Notes under the pieces: model-generated
The model's input: the letters and a program-made list of their open reading frames with translations, nothing else
Database searches by the model: none
Told to the model about the DNA's origin: nothing
Shown: in pieces, positions 61,376 to 64,000 of the stretch
How the letters are laid out: every line of letters starts with the position of its first letter
Numbering within the stretch: the stretch's first letter is position 1
Position numbers and translations under genes: made by a program
Assembly: GCF_002976435.1 (NCBI RefSeq)
Contig: NZ_PUGF01000012.1
Location: 1-64,000 of the forward strand
DNA: 64,000 nucleotides
Reading direction: 5' to 3'
Source: Solimicrobium silvestre
GTDB lineage: Bacteria; Pseudomonadota; Gammaproteobacteria; Burkholderiales; Burkholderiaceae_D

Positions 61376-62023
61376 TTATTCAGCCACATTCCAAGCATAT
61401 TGCAACTTAGCCCAGCTTTTTTGCGCTTGCCCATTCAGCGTCGCAGGTTTGAATTTGCATAAACTTAAGCCTGCCAACGCTGCCTGATCTAGCTCTTTAT
61501 GGCCGCTGGTTTGCTCAACTTTGGCGTCGATAACCTTGCCATCCAAACCGATCAATAATGCCAGCGTAACGACGCCTGTGTACTCATTGCGTAATGCATT
61601 GCGAGGATATTCCGGCTTATCGCAAGACTTTGCATCTACCACGGCACCTACAAATAGTGCTGCCGGTTTCACGTCGGCTACTGAATGCTCCGTTGAGCCT
61701 GAATCGATGCCACCTTTACTTCCGGTTGGTTGTTCCGGGGTGGTGGTAACAGGGATGAATGTATCGGTAGGCACCGGGTAATTGGGCGGAGTAATGACGG
61801 GCATTACCGGGTCTCTCAATTTTACTTTTTCTAACGGTTCTATCGGCTTTGGCGGCTCTGTTTTTGGGGATACGTAGATCACATCATCAACATGGGTCGG
61901 CGGCATGTTCGCCAGTTTTAAGCCGAAAATCAGAGCGCTGAGTAGGGCCAGATGCAGTGCTACAACAAGGATAAAGCCTGTCATCGAAGTGCCTTGTTTT
62001 TGAATATCAAGTGTGAAGTTCAT
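61376..62023 (-). CDS. tonB: TonB energy-transducer protein
   Basis: 215 residues. One N-terminal membrane helix (about 15-37), a Pro/Glu/Lys-rich periplasmic spacer (KTEPPKPIEPLEKVKL), and the C-terminal TonB domain with YPRNALRNEYTGVVTLALLIG and LDQAALAGLSLCKFKPA. TonB passes energy from ExbB/ExbD to outer-membrane receptors. No exbBD is found in the window. It could energise the receptor at 39-42 kb, but that is inference. Confidence 0.9.
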   Translation of the reverse strand: MNFTLDIQKQGTSMTGFILVVALHLALLSALIFGLKLANMPPTHVDDVIYVSPKTEPPKPIEPLEKVKLRDPVMPVITPPNYPVPTDTFIPVTTTPEQPTGSKGGIDSGSTEHSVADVKPAALFVGAVVDAKSCDKPEYPRNALRNEYTGVVTLALLIGLDGKVIDAKVEQTSGHKELDQAALAGLSLCKFKPATLNGQAQKSWAKLQYAWNVAE

Positions 62024-62326
62024 ATTATCCCCTTTGTGTATTTAATTAAATTTACTATTCAAGAGTAATATTTTTGCTCTTGCGCAGTAAATATATATCC
62101 AAAAAAAATAAAATACAACTCTTATTGAGATATTTTATGCTGTTTAAAGGTAATTTATTTACTTTGTATGGGTAATTTATTTTCTTTATATTAATAAAGT
62201 AGTGGTATTTTTCAGTTTTTACTTGATTCAATCAGCATTTTAAAAAACAGCACCCATAGATGATCGTGCTAACATGCTCAGACGCAGCATAATTAACGCT
62301 CTTATCTAGCACTCATTGGAATCAAC
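62024..62326. other. AT-rich intergenic region between tonB and a response regulator gene
   Basis: About 300 nt, very AT-rich, holding divergent promoters. No gene and no copy of the 18-bp dyad or of the LysR dyad were seen. Confidence 0.5.
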
Positions 62327-62977
62327 ATGAAAGAACAAGCCGCCGCCATCCGTGTTTTGCTGGCAGATGATCACCCTATTGTGATGACCGGATTTGCCAT
62401 GTCCTTGCAAGGACAAGGCATCGAAGTTATTGGTCAGGCAAAAACACCGTTAGAAGCAATCCAGCAATACACAGCATTGCAGCCTGATGTGGTGATATTG
62501 GATATCCGCTTCGGCGAACAACTTTCCGGCTTTGATGTGGCAAAAACTATTTTGCAAAATCATCCGTCGGCACGCATCATTTTTCTCAGTCAGTTTGATC
62601 AGGACAGTTTTATCAAGGAAGCATATCGGCTTGGTGGCCGTGCCTTTGTCACCAAAGATTGTGATCCGGCTGAACTGGCGCAAGCTGTGCGTAAAGCACA
62701 TGCTGGCGATTTGGTTTTTTTGCCGGTTATTGCGGAGCGACTGGCTAATTTATCAGTGCAAAAAGACTCTTCACCGCAGACCTTGTTGGATAGCCGCGCG
62801 TTGACTATCTTCACGCTGCTGGCCGAAGGGTTGACCAATGCCGAGATTGCAGAGCAATTGGATATTTCGATTAAAACCGTGAGCAATGTCAGCCAGGTTA
62901 TTAAAGAAAAATTAGGTATTCAACGCCAGGCTGACCTCACCAAATTGGCGCTCAAACACGGCTTGATTCAAGCTTGA
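62327..62977 (+). CDS. NarL/LuxR-family response regulator
   Basis: 216 residues. The receiver domain has Asp14 and Asp15 (LLADDHPIV), phosphoacceptor Asp59 in VVILDIRFGE and Lys in FVTKDCDP. The LuxR helix-turn-helix is LAEGLTNAEIAEQLDISIKTVSN. It is followed after 14 nt by its sensor kinase. A NarL-type dimer would bind a dyad of the size seen in front of the 45-58 kb genes, but no direct link is shown. Confidence 0.9.
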   Translation: MKEQAAAIRVLLADDHPIVMTGFAMSLQGQGIEVIGQAKTPLEAIQQYTALQPDVVILDIRFGEQLSGFDVAKTILQNHPSARIIFLSQFDQDSFIKEAYRLGGRAFVTKDCDPAELAQAVRKAHAGDLVFLPVIAERLANLSVQKDSSPQTLLDSRALTIFTLLAEGLTNAEIAEQLDISIKTVSNVSQVIKEKLGIQRQADLTKLALKHGLIQA

Positions 62978-62991
62978 ATGCGAAGCTTAAT

Positions 62992-64000
62992 ATGAGGCCT
63001 GAATCTATAGGTAAACGTCGCGTTAAATATAAACTCAGCCTTTGGCGCAACTGGAGCATACGTCAGCGCTTATTGCTCATTACCTTGCTGCCGGTGACGT
63101 ATTTGTTCTGCATGCTGGTGTGGCATTCGTACTGGCTGCATTCCCATGAGGTGGACAGCGAGATAGAAGAGCGCGGCAAAATCATTACCAAGGTATTAGC
63201 CAGGAGCAGTGAATACGAACTGGCGACTGGTCGCTTATCTGAACTTAGCTTGTCGCTGGATAGTTTGGTGCAATCCGAACACAGCATTGCCAGCATTGAT
63301 ATTCTTAATGTAGATAAAAAAATTATCCTGCATAGCCAATCCGCCGATAAAGAGCAGTTTGAATTGCGTGCATTTGATATGCCGATCATCAAACGCTTGA
63401 TTTGGATTAACGTAATTCCAGCGCAAGTAGATCCGAGTTTGCCTCATGAGACGATGCGTTCCGGGAACAGCGCCCAAATCGCCGGTTATGTGCACGTCGT
63501 TATGTCGCCCAGTGATTTACAGCGTAAGCAGAAACACCGTTTTTCGCTGGAATTAATGGTAGCCGCCTTGGGTCTGCTTATTAGCGGCGGTTTGGCGATT
63601 CATTTATCGCGCACTCTTTCCGCATCGTTCAAAACATTTATAGAAGCCTGCCGAGCTATTCGCAAGGGGAATTACCCAGTGCAACTGGAAGTCAGTAGCG
63701 GCGGCGAAATTGGCGAGCTGCAAGCCTCTATCAAAGAAATGGCGCTCAGCCTGCAGCAATCCACCCATGAGCTGGAAAACAAGGTTGTGCAACGTACTAT
63801 TGAACTAGAAAATTCGCGCAATGAAGCGCTCAAAGCAAACGATGAGAAGCGTAAATTGATACAAAAAGTTCAAAATATTGTGGAAGAAGAGCGCAAGAGC
63901 ATCGCCTTGGAAGTGCATGATGAATTGAATGCCGCCTTGATTGCTGCACGTTTGCAAGCGCAGCGAATTGCCGATCTGGCCGCTAAAATACCGGAGACGC
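62992..64000 (+). CDS. Sensor histidine kinase, NarX/UhpB type (partial, runs off the window)
   Basis: 336 codons are present, start ATG at 62992, with no stop in the window. A membrane helix (about 30-48), a periplasmic sensor region (about 50-180), a second helix (about 188-203) and a HAMP segment (about 203-255) precede a coiled coil and the HisKA_3 phosphoacceptor VEEERKSIALEVHDELNAALIAARL. The ATPase domain is outside the window. It pairs with the response regulator just upstream. Confidence 0.88.
   Translation, partial: MRPESIGKRRVKYKLSLWRNWSIRQRLLLITLLPVTYLFCMLVWHSYWLHSHEVDSEIEERGKIITKVLARSSEYELATGRLSELSLSLDSLVQSEHSIASIDILNVDKKIILHSQSADKEQFELRAFDMPIIKRLIWINVIPAQVDPSLPHETMRSGNSAQIAGYVHVVMSPSDLQRKQKHRFSLELMVAALGLLISGGLAIHLSRTLSASFKTFIEACRAIRKGNYPVQLEVSSGGEIGELQASIKEMALSLQQSTHELENKVVQRTIELENSRNEALKANDEKRKLIQKVQNIVEEERKSIALEVHDELNAALIAARLQAQRIADLAAKIPET

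Overview
Chromosomal window from a moderately low-GC betaproteobacterium, most likely Burkholderiales and near Oxalobacteraceae. This rests on the lapA-lapB-ugd-rfaE1-cysM order, a stand-alone heptose-phosphate kinase, a long-form pyrF, the DUF2844/DUF3443 pair, and many small two-component systems. Family calls come from reading motifs, not from searches. No rRNA, tRNA, CRISPR array, prophage or intact insertion sequence was seen.

Layout. 0.3-5.6 kb: envelope and LPS-assembly genes (lapA, lapB, ugd, rfaE1), comEA and cysM. 5.7-11.4 kb, minus strand: a small HTH regulator with a dyad operator, mltB, and a transglutaminase/DUF58/MoxR operon. 11.5-23.1 kb: housekeeping and accessory genes (HDAC-like deacetylase, cytochrome b561, a DesK/DesR-like two-component system, rbgA, dcd, dacB, HAD phosphatase, DyP peroxidase, vapBC, pyrF, tautomerase), with a repeat-rich island at 13.1-13.5 kb and a heptanucleotide tract in front of vapBC.

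23.2-44.5 kb is the most interesting part. An 11-gene minus-strand operon encodes a sugar ABC importer, an SDR dehydrogenase, a D-aminoacylase-like deacetylase, a PLP-dependent D-serine dehydratase/D-threonine aldolase-like lyase, RidA, DgoK, DgoA and an unknown TIM-barrel-like protein. A LysR regulator lies divergent to it. Downstream, on the plus strand, are a secreted GH31 enzyme resembling alpha-N-acetylgalactosaminidases, a TonB-dependent receptor and a GH35 beta-galactosidase. Together they read as a route for mucin-type O-glycans: release Gal and GalNAc, import, oxidise GalNAc to N-acetylgalactosaminate, deacetylate, eliminate ammonia to 2-keto-3-deoxygalactonate, phosphorylate, and cleave to pyruvate and glyceraldehyde 3-phosphate. 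Three copies of a CATTRA-N7-TYAATG dyad precede the operon, the regulator and the GH31 gene, so the cluster looks like one regulon.

44.6-61.3 kb holds mainly secreted or envelope proteins: redoxin, CPBP protease, DUF3494 ice-binding-like lipoprotein, M13 peptidase, DUF3443/DUF2844, a PNGase A-like glycoamidase, a pilin-like/DUF1161 fusion and a tandem-thioredoxin protein. Five of these promoter regions carry a shared 18-bp dyad (ATGCCYTA-N2-TAGGGCAT). In the clearest cases it lies exactly 20 nt upstream of a -10-like element, as expected for an activator replacing the -35 box. A LytTR two-component system at 49.4-50.1 kb is a deletion remnant. The window ends with tonB and a NarL-type response regulator followed by a sensor kinase cut by the window edge.
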